Assembly (NCBI GenBank): GCA_026874595.1
Contig: CM049306.1
Span: 65,354,019 to 65,418,018 of the forward strand
Reading direction: 5' to 3'
Origin: Sipunculus nudus
Lineage: Eukaryota > Annelida > Sipuncula > Golfingiida > Sipunculidae
Length of the DNA stretch: 64,000 nt
Part shown: positions 34,817-45,394 of the stretch, piece after piece
Position numbering within the stretch: position 1 is the first letter of the stretch
How the letters are laid out: each line of letters opens with the position of its first letter
Position numbers and translations under genes: made by a program
Notes under the pieces: generated by a model
What the model saw: the letters and a program-made list of their open reading frames with translations, nothing else
The model's database searches: none
What the model was told of the DNA's origin: nothing

Positions 34817-35060
34817 TAGACGACCAGAGGTCGAACGCTTGCCGGAAGTGACCGGAAAAAAGACAGCGAAATAGATGGACAGTTACTAGGCAGACAGACA
34901 GGGAACATTTGGATCTGATCAAATGAAAAAAAACCTCTATCATGGGGAAAACAGTAGCACATATGAATAAGGTCTTGCTGATTTTCAAAAGTCAAAGAGG
35001 AGTAGACAGAGAGACAGACAGAGAGACAGACAGACAGACGGATAGAGAGACATTAATAGT
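34817..35060 (+). repeat. S-type module ending in ACAG/AGAG run
   Basis: Starts with CGACC-AGA-GGTCG, has 'gcttgccggaagtgaccgg' and 'tgctgattttcaaaagtc', and ends in a mixed ACAG/AGAG run near 35003-35050. Beyond it the sequence leaves the repeat family. The left edge of the extra segment and this switch both fall in microsatellite. Confidence 0.7.
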
Positions 35061-35689
35061 GTTATTATTAGTAGCCATCATATACAGGATAATCCATTTT
35101 TGGACAGAAATAAAAATAATTGAAGTCCAACTGAATCCTTGGCAGTTCTATTCTTGAGTGCTGGAAATAAGAAAAGCACTGAAAAAGAAACTTGAAGAGT
35201 TGAACGTCCAGAATGCCGAAATGCAAGCGAAGCCGCGTTCGTGTTAGACAGAGACCCGACCTCTGGGTAAGGGAGACGTGACCTTTCATTCCTGGACAAG
35301 CTAGGTGCCTATCTAGACCATCCTTTAAGGTCTCGGCTTAAATAAGGGCTGTCCTTGAAGAAAAAAGGTTAGCCGGTCAGCCTGCGTCCGGGAATTATAA
35401 AATTCCAAGAAGTCCTGCCCATCACGGATTAACTGTAATGTCCCCTTGGTGTAAGTTATCTGTTATGTGAAATTTAATATATGTTAAAAAAATTGGAATT
35501 TTTGGTTAAAAAAGGAAAGCGGTGATTTTTAAGGAGTCTGAAGTGGTGAGTAATAAGATAAAAAATTGTGAGGCCCTAGTTCCGTGGTGGGTTTGGACTT
35601 TATATATAAAAATATATACTGGCATGAGAAAGGGGTGCTGTCAAATTTTTTGGCGCCTGCCGCACGTTTGTGAATAATATCGGTACACT

Positions 35690-35875
35690 TGACACGGGCG
35701 CGATGGAAATTTAACAGGAAAGGTGGTAACCCCAAGCCGTAGTTGAGTTGTTTTGACCCCAGAGTTTGCAGTCCTAGCTGAAATAGGCATGGGACGGGCT
35801 CTTTTTTAAACCCGGAACGCCAGCAGAGGCTGGAGATTGAATGAAGGATTGGGCCATTTTTTTATCCGAAAAACC
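35690..35875 (+). repeat. Diverged direct repeat, left member
   Basis: Shares ordered landmarks with 36530-36690: 'gacac', 'aaatttaa', 'aaccccgcc/aaccccaagcc', 'attgtttggac/gttgttttgac', then 'gggacgggctctttt' (35791) and 'gattgaatgaaggattggg'. Identity is only moderate. Confidence 0.45.
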
Positions 35876-36529
35876 TGGGAATTGACAATTAAAAAAAATG
35901 ACAGGGACCTTCTTAGCCCGTTCCAGCTCAGGGAACGGTCATTAGAATATTGTCGGGAATCCATATTATCCTACCTGTGGGCTGGGACGGTCCAGAAAAC
36001 CGCAATTATACGGGTATCCATAAAATTGTATGTCAATTTTTGTCATTAATAAATACATATACATCTATAACGCGGACAGCTGGAGAATTCGCGGAGAATT
36101 CATCATGATGATATCATTAAATGTGAGCAAAGGTACAATTTATGTTTTGTATAATATTTCCTTAAGAACCTGTAAATTTGATATCCTGCATGGTTTTGTT
36201 ACGGTTTGCACAGTAAACTGTTGAAAAAATATATAGTGTTTAGCGTTTTCGTCTGATGTAAGATCGGTAGTCAATGTTAGCTGGTGATCCAGATTGGTGT
36301 TAGTGGCAGTCCCACATTGTTTGCGCTGGTTATTATTTCGGTAATTTAACAGTGAATAAATGTCTTTAGAGTAATATAGTGGTAGATTTTAAATGATTTT
36401 AATGTGTAATTAAAAGTATCATTGCATATAAAATCTCTCCGTGAATTCTCCAGGAATTCCCCGCGTTTACATATAAACGCATTTACCAGCCGTATGAAAG
36501 TTTTTGTCCGCTTTCATAATGTTTGCCGT

Positions 36530-36690
36530 GCCCCGGACACAAATTTAAGACGAGATGGACTAAACCCCGCCCCGGTAGGATTGTTTGGACTCTGAAGAAA
36601 CGAACCCTCGCAGGAAATGCGGTGGGACGGGCTCTTTCTTATTCGATGAACGCTCGAAAAGAGTGGTGAATGATTGAAAAAATAGGGTCA
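36530..36690 (+). repeat. Diverged direct repeat, right member
   Basis: Counterpart of 35690-35875, about 833 bp downstream as measured at 'gggacgggctcttt' (36624). The pair flanks AT-rich DNA. Old long terminal repeats or a tandem duplication are both possible. Confidence 0.45.
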
Positions 36691-36868
36691 TTTTCACTGT
36701 CATCTTAAATAACGGAATAAATATTTTTTTTAAAATTCACAGAGACTTGGTCATCCAATAACAGCAGAAAAAAATGTTCTTTCAAATGTTGTGTGGTGTC
36801 CATTGTACCCTCGCCCACAGCCGGGATCCAAAGAGAAGCCTGGATTTCACTGCAAAAAAACACAACCA

Positions 36869-36902
36869 CCCCCCCCCCCCAAAAAAAAAAAAAAAAAAAA
36901 AA
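36869..36902 (+). repeat. Poly-C / poly-A tract
   Basis: Twelve C followed by 22 A. Such a tract is prone to sequencing and assembly length errors. Poly-A of this kind can mark the 3' end of a retroposed sequence, but I see no matching body upstream. Confidence 0.85.
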
Positions 36903-37087
36903 CTTTTATTCATTTTATTTTTATTTTTTATTACTGGATGTAGTTAAATATAATGGTTTATTTATTAAAAAAATAAGATGCAATTCATTGGATGAAAAGA
37001 GATTTTATTAAATATATTGATACATGTTTATAACAGTTTGATATTTGATTTTTTTTTTTAATTTATAGACAGACAATTTGTTACCTC

Positions 37088-40000
37088 AAATCTGTACTCA
37101 TGGTCCAACATGCATGTATTTGGTGTTCTCAGGCCCATTTTAGGGTGTTTATCCATGATAACAAGATAATATTACCTTGTTCCCACCAGCAAACATTTCA
37201 AGCCCCCAGAAAGCTGATTTCAGCTGAGGACTTATGGCTTATTATACACAGGCAAATAGTGTTTTGGCCCCCCTCATCTCCACCAGACTCATCACACACA
37301 CCTGGTTTGGCTATCATTGCAATCCATTTACACCCACTGGCTGGAATCTCAAAGCATTGGGTTCAAATCCCTCAGAAAAAAATTAGGGCCAGTTTGAATT
37401 TCCAAATCTGGACACAGTGGACATAGTGATATACAGAGAAAATCCATTTTTCCCCCTCAAATCTGTACTGATGGTCCCACAAACCTGGTTTTGGTGTCAT
37501 TAGGCCCAGTTTAGGGTGTATATACAGGGAAACAAGATAATATTACCCTGTTCCCACAAACAAAAATTTCATGCCCCCAGAAACCTGATTTCAGGCCAGT
37601 TTATGCTTATACACAGTCAAATAGGTTCTGGCCCCCCTCATCTCCACAAAACTCAACACACACTCCTGGTTTGGGTATCATTGCAATCCATTTACACCCA
37701 CTGGCTGGCATCACCAAGCATTTGGCTCAACTCCCTCAGAAAAAAAATTAGGACCAGTTTGAATTTCCAAATCTGGACACAGTGAACATAGTGATATACA
37801 GAGAAAATCCATTTTTCCCCCTCAAATCTGTACTGATGGTCCCACAAACCTGGTTTTGGTGTCATTAGGCACAGTTTAGGGTGTATATACAGGGAAACAA
37901 GATAATATTACCCTGTTCCCACAAACAAAAATTCCATGCCCCCAGAAACCTGATTTCAGGCCAGTTTATGCTAATACACAGTCAAAAAGGTTCTGGCCCC
38001 CTTCATATCCACAAAACTCAACACACACTCCTGGTTTGGGTATCATTGCAATCCATTTACACCCACTGGCTGGCATCACCAAGCATTTGGCTCAACTCCC
38101 TCAGAAAAAAAAATTAGGACCAGTTTGAATTTCCAAATCTGGACACAGTGAACATAGTGATACACAGATAAAATCCATTTTTTCCCCTCAAATCTGTACT
38201 GATGGTCCCACAAACCTGGTTTTGGTGTCATTAGGCACAGTTTAGGGTGTATATACAGGGAAACAAGATAATATTACCCTGCTGACACAAACAAGAATTT
38301 CAAGCCCCCAGAAACCTGATTTCAGGCCAGTTTATGCTTATACACAGTCAGATAGGTTCTGGCCCCCCTCATCTCCACAAAACTCAAGACACACACCTGG
38401 TTTGGTATCATTGCAATCCATTTACACCCACTGGCTGGTATCATCAAGCATTTGGCTCAACTCCCTCAGAAAAAAAATTAGGACCAGTTTGAATTTCCAA
38501 ATCTGGACACAGTGAACATAGTGATATACAGGGAAAATCCATTTTTTTACCTCAAATCTGTAATGATGGTCCCTAAAACATGGTTTAGGTGTCATTAGGC
38601 CCAGTTTAGGGTGTATATACAGGGAAACAAGATAATATTACCCTGTTCCCACAAACAAAAATTCCATGCCCCCAGAAACCTGATTTCAGGCCAGTTTATG
38701 CTAATACACAGTCAAAAAGGTTCTGGCCCCCTTCATATCCACAAAACTCAACACACACTCCTGGTTTGGGTATCATTGCAATCCATTTACACCCACTGGC
38801 TGGCATCACCAAGCATTTGGCTCAACTCCCTCAGAAAAAAAAATTAGGACCAGTTTGAATTTCCAAATCTGGACACAGTGAACATAGTGATACACAGATA
38901 AAATCCATTTTTTCCCCTCAAATCTGTACTGATGGTCCCACAAACCTGGTTTTGGTGTCATTAGGCACAGTTTAGGGTGTATATACAGGGAAACAAGATA
39001 ATATTACCCTGCTGACACAAACAAGAATTTCAAGCCCCCAGAAACCTGATTTCAGGCCAGTTTATGCTTATACACAGTCAGATAGGTTCTGGCCCCCCTC
39101 ATCTCCACAAAACTCAAGACACACACCTGGTTTGGTATCATTGCAATCCATTTACACCCACTGGCTGGTATCATCAAGCATTTGGCTCAACTCCCTCAGA
39201 AAAAAAATTAGGACCAGTTTGAATTTCCAAATCTGGACACAGTGAACATAGTGATATACAGGGAAAATCCATTTTTTTACCTCAAATCTGTAATGATGGT
39301 CCCTAAAACATGGTTTAGGTGTCATTAGGCCCAGTTTAGGGTGTATATACAGGGAAACAAGATAATATTACCCTGTTCCCACAAACAAAAATTCCATGCC
39401 CCCAGAAACCTGATTTCAGGCCAGTTTATGCTAATACACAGTCAAAAAGGTTCTGGCCCCCTTCATATCCACAAAACTCAACACACACTCCTGGTTTGGG
39501 TATCATTGCAATCCATTTACACCCACTGGCTGGCATCACCAAGCATTTGGCTCAACTCCCTCAGAAAAAAAAATTAGGGCCAGTTTGAATTTCCAAATCT
39601 GGACACAGTGAACATAGTGATACACAGATAAAATCCATTTTTTCCCCTCAAATCTGTACTGATGGTCCCACAAACCTGGTTTTGGTGTCATTAGGCACAG
39701 TTTAGGGTGTATATACAGGGAAACAAGATAATATTACCCTGCTGACACAAACAAGAATTTCAAGCCCCCAGAAACCTGATTTCAGGCCAGTTTATGCTTA
39801 TACACAGTCAGATAGGTTCTGGCCCCCCTCATCTCCACAAAACTCAAGACACACACCTGGTTTGGTATCATTCCAATCCATTTACACCCACGGGCTGGTA
39901 TCTCAAAGCATTTGGCTCAACTCCATCAGAAAAAAAATTAGGACCAGTTTGAATTTCCAAATCTGGACACAGTGAACATAGTGATATACAGATAAAATCC

Positions 40001-40367
40001 ATTTTTTCCCCTCAAATCTGTACTGATGGTCCCACAAACCTGGTTTTGGTGTCATTAGGCCCAGTTTAGGGTGTATACACAGGGAAACAAGAAAATATTA
40101 CCCTGTTCCCACAAACAAAAATTTCATGCCCCCAGAAACCTGATTTCAGGCCAGTTTATGCTTATACACAGTCAAAGGGGTTTTGGCCCCCTTCATCTCC
40201 ACCAGACTCTTCACAAACACCTGGCTTGGGTTTCATTGCAATCCATTCACTCCCACTGGCTGGCATCTCCAAGCATATAGCTCAACTTCTTCAGAAAAAA
40301 ATATAGACCACTTTAAAGTTTATCAAATCTGGTCATACTGGTTTATGCAGAAATCAATTGTTCTGAT
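37088..40367 (+). repeat. 365-bp satellite with 730-bp higher-order repeat
   Basis: Nine monomers. Counting from 'aaatctgtactgatggtccc', starts are at 37088, 37459, 37824, 38189, 38554, 38919, 39284, 39649 and 40014, with a 365-bp spacing after the first. Monomers alternate in type: the 'ccctgttcccacaaacaaaa' type near 37910, 38640 and 39370, and the 'ccctgctgacacaaacaaga' type near 38277, 39007 and 39737. Matching types 730 bp apart are almost identical, while neighbours differ at many positions. Edge monomers are more diverged. Frames of 78-108 codons are by-products of the repeat. Confidence 0.92.
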
Positions 40368-40740
40368 CTCAAATCTGAAATAGTGGTCATAGAACATTGG
40401 TTGGTTCTTGTATGATTTTATTCAATTTACAATCAATATGCAGGAAAACCTGGCATTTTATTTTACTTCAATACACCAACAATAAACAATCTAAGGACAA
40501 GTTAACAGGCTACCATACATATCTTAGGGAAAGTAAACAGCAAAGGTTGTTTACATTGAGGACACATGGCAACCAGGTGGTTGGCGCTGGTCTGTGAAGC
40601 TTACGAAGCAGCAATCAAAGGAAGACGATAACAACACAATAGAAGTCTTCTTCATGGGCCATCGCACACGCATAGAACACGGCTCCAACTGTCAAGTGTA
40701 ATGCCCCTGCCGACATTTACTATCACATACTGCCGCCACT
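40368..40740. other. Low-copy DNA ending in R-related sequence
   Basis: Begins as decayed satellite, then about 200 bp without repeat landmarks. From about 40650 it follows the R module order in diverged form: 'ttcatgggccatcgcacacg', 'caactgtcaagtgtaatgcc', 'ctgccgacatttac', 'ccacttatggtcacggca'. This third R-like version then meets an ACAG/ACAA tail. Confidence 0.55.
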
Positions 40741-40912
40741 TATGGTCACGGCAGACAAACAGACAGACAAACAAAAAATCAAACAAACAAACATACGCGG
40801 GTGATCAACATGCTTGCGAAAATCGAAGATTTCCGGCAAGCAACAAACAAACAAACAAACAAACATACGGAACTGACCAACATACTTGCCGAAATCTTTG
40901 AATCCGGCAAGT
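40741..40912 (+). repeat. ACAG/ACAA tail with hairpin units
   Basis: Mixed ACAG/ACAA runs at about 40752-40790 and 40847-40865, with a canonical hairpin near 40811-40838 and an altered one near 40886-40910. It leads into the first full 1275-bp unit of this segment. Confidence 0.72.
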
Positions 40913-42187
40913 AACAAACGGAACTGATCAACATACTTGTCCAAATCTCTGATTCCGGCAAGCAATAAACTATAACGCGACAGAAATGGCAAACCGGCCC
41001 GCAAAGAGTGCCTGTGGTCACTTATTTTATACGGCGAACGCTATAATTTTTGCAGTCACGGGAAAGCGTGTCTGTCTTTCATACTAAAACGCGTGCATGC
41101 ATGCGTGATGGCATATGTATTGGTGCATGCGGGTTTTAATTTTTACAAAGTTGCTAAAATTTGTGGGGACCGTGTATGATTAAACAAAAGGGGCCATGGG
41201 CAGAAAGGCCATGAAACGCCAATTCATATGGTGTACAGTTTATGTACCTAAAATGTGTAGTTTTGGAGATATGGTTAAACAATGATAGTAGGTACGGGGT
41301 TGCAGTGCAGCGCCCCCTAGCGGTAATTTTCCAAAAACTGAACAATTGCTTTCGAGATATTAGTGTATGACGTAACATGTATCATTTCAAAAGGATGCCT
41401 GCATATCTGTGGCCTATAGGGCATGTCACCGTGAAATCGCGAAATCTCATTCGACGAGAAACGGTGCGAGATTTTGCAAGATTTTTGGTTGGATCGCCGA
41501 GAACTCACCAAGGGCTACAAGATGCGAAAATTTTGACCTCTCTAGCATAAAAACTGACAGAGTTAGAAGCTGAAAACTGCATATTTTCAAAATTCAAAGG
41601 TTTTATCCCAAAAATAGAGAAATCTGGCAATAGCGCACTTTGGCGCCTATGCGCAAAAATAAGCCCATGGACCCTAGTTCAAGGTGCTGTGATGGAAATG
41701 GCCCAATGTTTAATAGTTCTGGAGGTATAGCACCAAAACAAATTTTCATGTTTTTTCATCTGCAACGCCCCCTGGCGGCCATTTCCAAAATCTGAAAAAC
41801 CCGTTTCGAGATATTCATATGTTACATAAAATATCTCAGAATCAGTAAAATTGCTGCAAATTTGAAAAATATCACGAAATTCCATGATTTCTCCCCAAAA
41901 TTGCGTAACCATGGTAACATCGAAATGAGGCAATTTTGCAGTGTTGGAAGTGGCCATGCAGTGGCAAATAAAACGGGCTACAGATTAGGTGCCTACGGCT
42001 ATTTTTGACGAAGGTATGAAGAAAAAACCGTTTTTGAGCTTTTTGCTGACCCTGACCTTGACCCTTGACCGATCATGAGCAAAAACAATAGGCTCCGAGA
42101 AGAACCGATTATACACTCTACCTATAAGTTTCAGGACGATTGGTGCAAAATTGTGGCCTGTAGAGCGGGGACATACAGACAAACAAA
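40913..42187 (+). repeat. 1275-bp unit, copy 3
   Basis: Same order as 24645-25918, with scattered substitutions. Cores at 41310-41323 (GCGCCCCCTAGCGG) and 41765-41778 (ACGCCCCCTGGCGG), palindrome near 41906, half-site cluster near 42054-42071. Confidence 0.85.
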
Positions 42188-43462
42188 CAAACGGAACTGA
42201 TCAACATACTTGTCGAAATCTCTGATTCCGGCAAGCAATAAACTATAACGCGACAGAAATGGCAAACCGGCCCGCAAAGAGTGCCTGTGGTTACTTATTT
42301 TATACGGCGAACGCTATAATTTTTGCAGTCACGGGAAAGCGTGTCTGTCTTTCATACTAAAACGCGTGCATGCATGCGTGATGGCATTTGTATATGTGCA
42401 TGTGGGTTTTAATTTTTTACAAAGTTGCTAAAACTTGTGGGGACGGTGTATGATTAAACAAAAGGGGCCATGGGCAGAAAGGCCATGAAAGGCCAATTCA
42501 TATGGTGTACAGTTTATGTACCTAAAATGTGTAGTTTTGGAGATATGGTTAAACAATGATAGTAGGTACGGGGTTGCAGTGCAGCGCCCCCTAGCGGTAA
42601 TTTTCCAAAAACTGAACAATTGCTTTCGAGATATTAGTGTATGACGTAACATGTATCAGTTTCAAAAGGATGCCTGCATATCTGTGGCCTATAGGGCATG
42701 TCACCGTGAAATCGCGAAATCTCATTCGACGAGAAACGGTGCGAGATTTTGCAAGATTTTTGGTTGGATCGCCGAGAACTCACCAAGGGCTACAAGATGC
42801 GAAAATTTTGACCTCTCTAGCATAAAAACTGACAGAGTTAGAAGCTGAAAACTGCATATTTTCAAAATTCAAAGGTTTTACCCCAAAAATAGAGAAATCT
42901 GGCAATAGCGCACTTTGGCGCCTATGCGCAAAAATAAGCCCATGGACCCTAGTTCAAGGTGCTGTGATGGAAATGGCCCAATGTTTAATAGTTCTGGAGG
43001 TATAGCACCAAAACAAATTTTCATGTTTTTTCATCTGCAACGCCCCCTGGCGGCCATTTCCAAAATCTGAAAAACCCGTTTCGAGATATTCATATGTTAC
43101 ATAAAATATCTCAGAATCAGTAAAATTGCTGCAAATTTGAAAAATATCACGAAATTCCATGATTTCTCCCCAAAATTGCGTAACCATGGTAACATCGAAA
43201 TGAGGCAATTTTGCAGTGTTGGAAGTGGCCATGCAGTGGCAAATAAAACGGGCTACAGATTAGGTGCCTACGGCTATTTTTGACGAAGGTATGAAGAAAA
43301 AACCGTTTTTGAGCTTTTTGCTGACCCTGACCTTGACCCTTGACCGATCATGAGCAAAAACAATAGGCTCCGAGAAGAACCGATTATACACTCTACCTAT
43401 AAGTTTCAGGACGATTGGTGCAAAATTGTGGCCTGTAGAGCGGGGACATACAGACAAACAAA
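42188..43462 (+). repeat. 1275-bp unit, copy 4
   Basis: Nearly identical to the preceding unit at offset 1274-1275, closer to it than to the 24.6-kb copies. Cores at 42584-42597 and 43040-43053. The pairs at 24.6-26.5 kb and 40.9-43.5 kb therefore appear to have been tandemly duplicated or homogenised separately. Confidence 0.87.
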
Positions 43463-43700
43463 CAAACGGAACTGATCAACATACTTGTCGAAATCTCTGA
43501 TTCCGGCAAGCAACAAACAGACATCCGCGACTGACCAACCTGCTTGCAGAAATCGAAGATTTCCGGCAAGCAACAAACAGACAAACAGACATCCGCGACT
43601 GACCAACCTGCTTGCAGAAATCGAAGATTTCCGGCAAGCAATAAACAGATATTTGCGACTGGCCAACCTGCCTGCAGAAATGGAAGATTTCCGGCGAGCA
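43463..43700 (+). repeat. Hairpin minisatellite, four units
   Basis: First unit of the altered kind (43482-43509), two canonical (43543-43570 and 43611-43638), and a decayed last unit with 'cctgcagaaatggaagattt' and 'ccggcgagcaa' (about 43671-43698). An A run follows. Confidence 0.8.
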
Positions 43701-44110
43701 ATTAAAAAAAAAAACCGTTCGGGTCCTTTCCTGAAGGACTCACCGACCGAAACTTTGGACAGCAATCACCTGCATGCGCACAGATGTGCAGGCACGCGTT
43801 TTAGGTCTGACCAGGTCTGACCAGGTCTGAGGGCACACTGGAATGGTGACATTCCTATGGCCCTGAGAAAATGGTCAGCCCGTCCGGTATATTTATTCCC
43901 AAGTTTTTACCAGGAAATGGCCGTGGTCCCCGCTACGCCAATTAATTCATCCCGTCGGCTGCGGGCCTGAATTGGCATTTGGCCCGATGGACCCTACACA
44001 AAACGAGCAAACTGCGCTGATTGTCGCTCATACCTACACGAGTCTTTGTCTTACTAAAACGCGTGTCATCGTGCATTCCTGCATGACTCTGTGCATTCAG
44101 GTTTCCCTCC
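43701..44110. other. Low-copy 0.4-kb stretch with AGGTCTGACC triplet
   Basis: No window-wide repeat landmarks. Near 43802-43830 there are three tandem copies of 'aggtctgacc', the third incomplete. A small inverted repeat GCACA...TGTGC lies near 43776-43790. No gene is recognised; the longest frame is about 63 codons. Confidence 0.55.
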
Positions 44111-45180
44111 GTTTATATGGACATACTGACAAAGTGACACAAGACCGAGACCAGATGACTTAACCAGGTTATGGAGAAGACTCAGACGAAGAACATAAGC
44201 TATGGTTTATGTAATTGAGTCTTTGGGTTTTAGAGATATGGCCAATATGATGATATGTGTGTGAGGGTCATGTGCAGCGCCCCCTAGCGGCCAATTCTGG
44301 AAAATGGAAAATCCGTTTCGAGATATTAGTGTAAGACATAAGATGTAATAGTTTTAAAAAGATTCTTTCAAAACTGTGGCCTGTAGAATGCTATATGTGA
44401 GACGCAAGAACCGGCAAGCAAGCGGATTTGAGGACAACTGAGAAACAGACGGACACACAGACAAAGTGACACAAGATTGAGACCAGATGACTAAATGAGT
44501 TCATGAAGAAGACTTAGCGGAAAAAAATACAATATAGTTTTTGTAATTGAGGCTTATAATTTTGGAGATATTGCCAAAACATGATATGTTGGAGAGGTTT
44601 GCACCCAGCGCCCCCTAGCGGCCGAATTAAAAAAATGAAAAATTGATTTCGAGATAATAGTGTAGGACTTAAGATATGCCAGTTTCAAAAAGATTCCTGC
44701 AAAACTGTGGCCTCCAGGGCAAGATTACTGAAATCTCGAAATATCTCGTTTGACGAGATATTGTACGAGATATCGCGAGACTTTTAATAAAATCTTGCAG
44801 TACTTGTTAAATGCTACCTGATGCAAAAAACTAGACCTCTCTAGCTTTAAAACTGACAAAGTTAGAAAAATAAGACCCCTTATTTCAGAATATCATGACT
44901 TTTCCCCAAAATGCGTAACCATGGTTACGGCAAATTTGAAAGAGCTACACACCAGAAGAAAGGCCTGGGAATGGCGTTTAAAATGAGCTATGTTTGAAGA
45001 AGATACCACTAACAGTTACAAAGATATGAAGAAAAAACCGTTTTGAGAAGTTTTGATGACCTTGACCTTGACCTTGGACCTATGTCGCCCAATAACAATA
45101 GGCCTCGAGGACTTTTGCTTGTCTATCAGCTGTGTAAGTTTAAAAGCAATTGCTGCAAAATTGTGGCCTGTAGAGAGTAC
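44111..45180 (+). repeat. 330-bp-type units and downstream half-unit
   Basis: Cores at 44277-44290 and 44608-44621 (331 bp apart), an inverted ATCTCGT-TTG-ACGAGAT near 44745, palindrome GTAACCATGGTTAC near 44917, half-site cluster near 45057 with the DR1 spacer region altered ('accttggacc'), then 'gtggcctgtagagagtac'. It parallels 4820-5740 but is clearly more diverged than the large duplicates, so it is a paralogous unit. Confidence 0.8.
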
Positions 45181-45394
45181 ACAGACAGACAGACAGACAA
45201 ACAAACAAACAGACAAACAGACATCCGCGACTGACCAACCTGCTTGCAGAAATCGAAGATTTCCGGCAAGCAACAAACAAACAGACATCCGCGACTGACC
45301 AACCTGCTTGCCGAAATCGAAGATTTCCGGCAAGCAACAAACAGACATCCGCGACTGACCAACCTGCTTGCAGAAATCGAAGATTTCCGGCAAG
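45181..45394 (+). repeat. ACAG/ACAA tail and three hairpin units
   Basis: Hairpin 28-mers at 45243-45270, 45307-45334 and 45367-45394. The homology to 5760 onward begins at 45273, so the junction with block B lies in the linker between the first and second hairpins. Confidence 0.82.

Larger units (their letters stand above)
35061..37087. other. Low-copy DNA, no gene recognised
   Basis: About 2 kb without the window's repeat motifs. Frames are under 75 codons with no recognisable domain. Composition varies: AT-rich around 35450-35560 and 36030-36450, more mixed around 35200-35400. It contains a pair of diverged direct repeats and a C/A homopolymer tract, listed separately. It could be the remnant of an inserted element or unique flanking DNA. 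Confidence 0.6.
34817..45272 (+). repeat. 10.46-kb segment present only in second copy
   Basis: Separates blocks A and B in the second copy. Both edges lie in (ACAG/ACAA)n sequence. Contents in order: an S-type module, about 2 kb of low-copy DNA, a 365-bp satellite, a second low-copy stretch, a hairpin tail, two 1275-bp units, hairpins, 0.4 kb low-copy, 330-bp-type units and another hairpin tail. The sequence alone does not show whether it was gained here or deleted from the first copy by recombination between microsatellites. Confidence 0.85.

Noticed and set aside
35061-37087. Possible gene or LTR retroelement in the low-copy stretch
   Set aside because: All frames are under 75 codons, no protease, reverse transcriptase or integrase motif is visible, and the direct repeats are too diverged to be called LTRs with confidence.
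37100-40280. Family of 66-108 codon frames in the satellite array
   Set aside because: One frame per 365-bp monomer, arising from monomer sequence. Stops and lengths change with single substitutions. There is no sign of coding constraint.
43802-43830. Tandem 'aggtctgacc' as a further receptor response element
   Set aside because: The half-site would be AGGTCT rather than AGGTCA, the repeat is only 10 bp long in about three copies, and it is not shared with other units.
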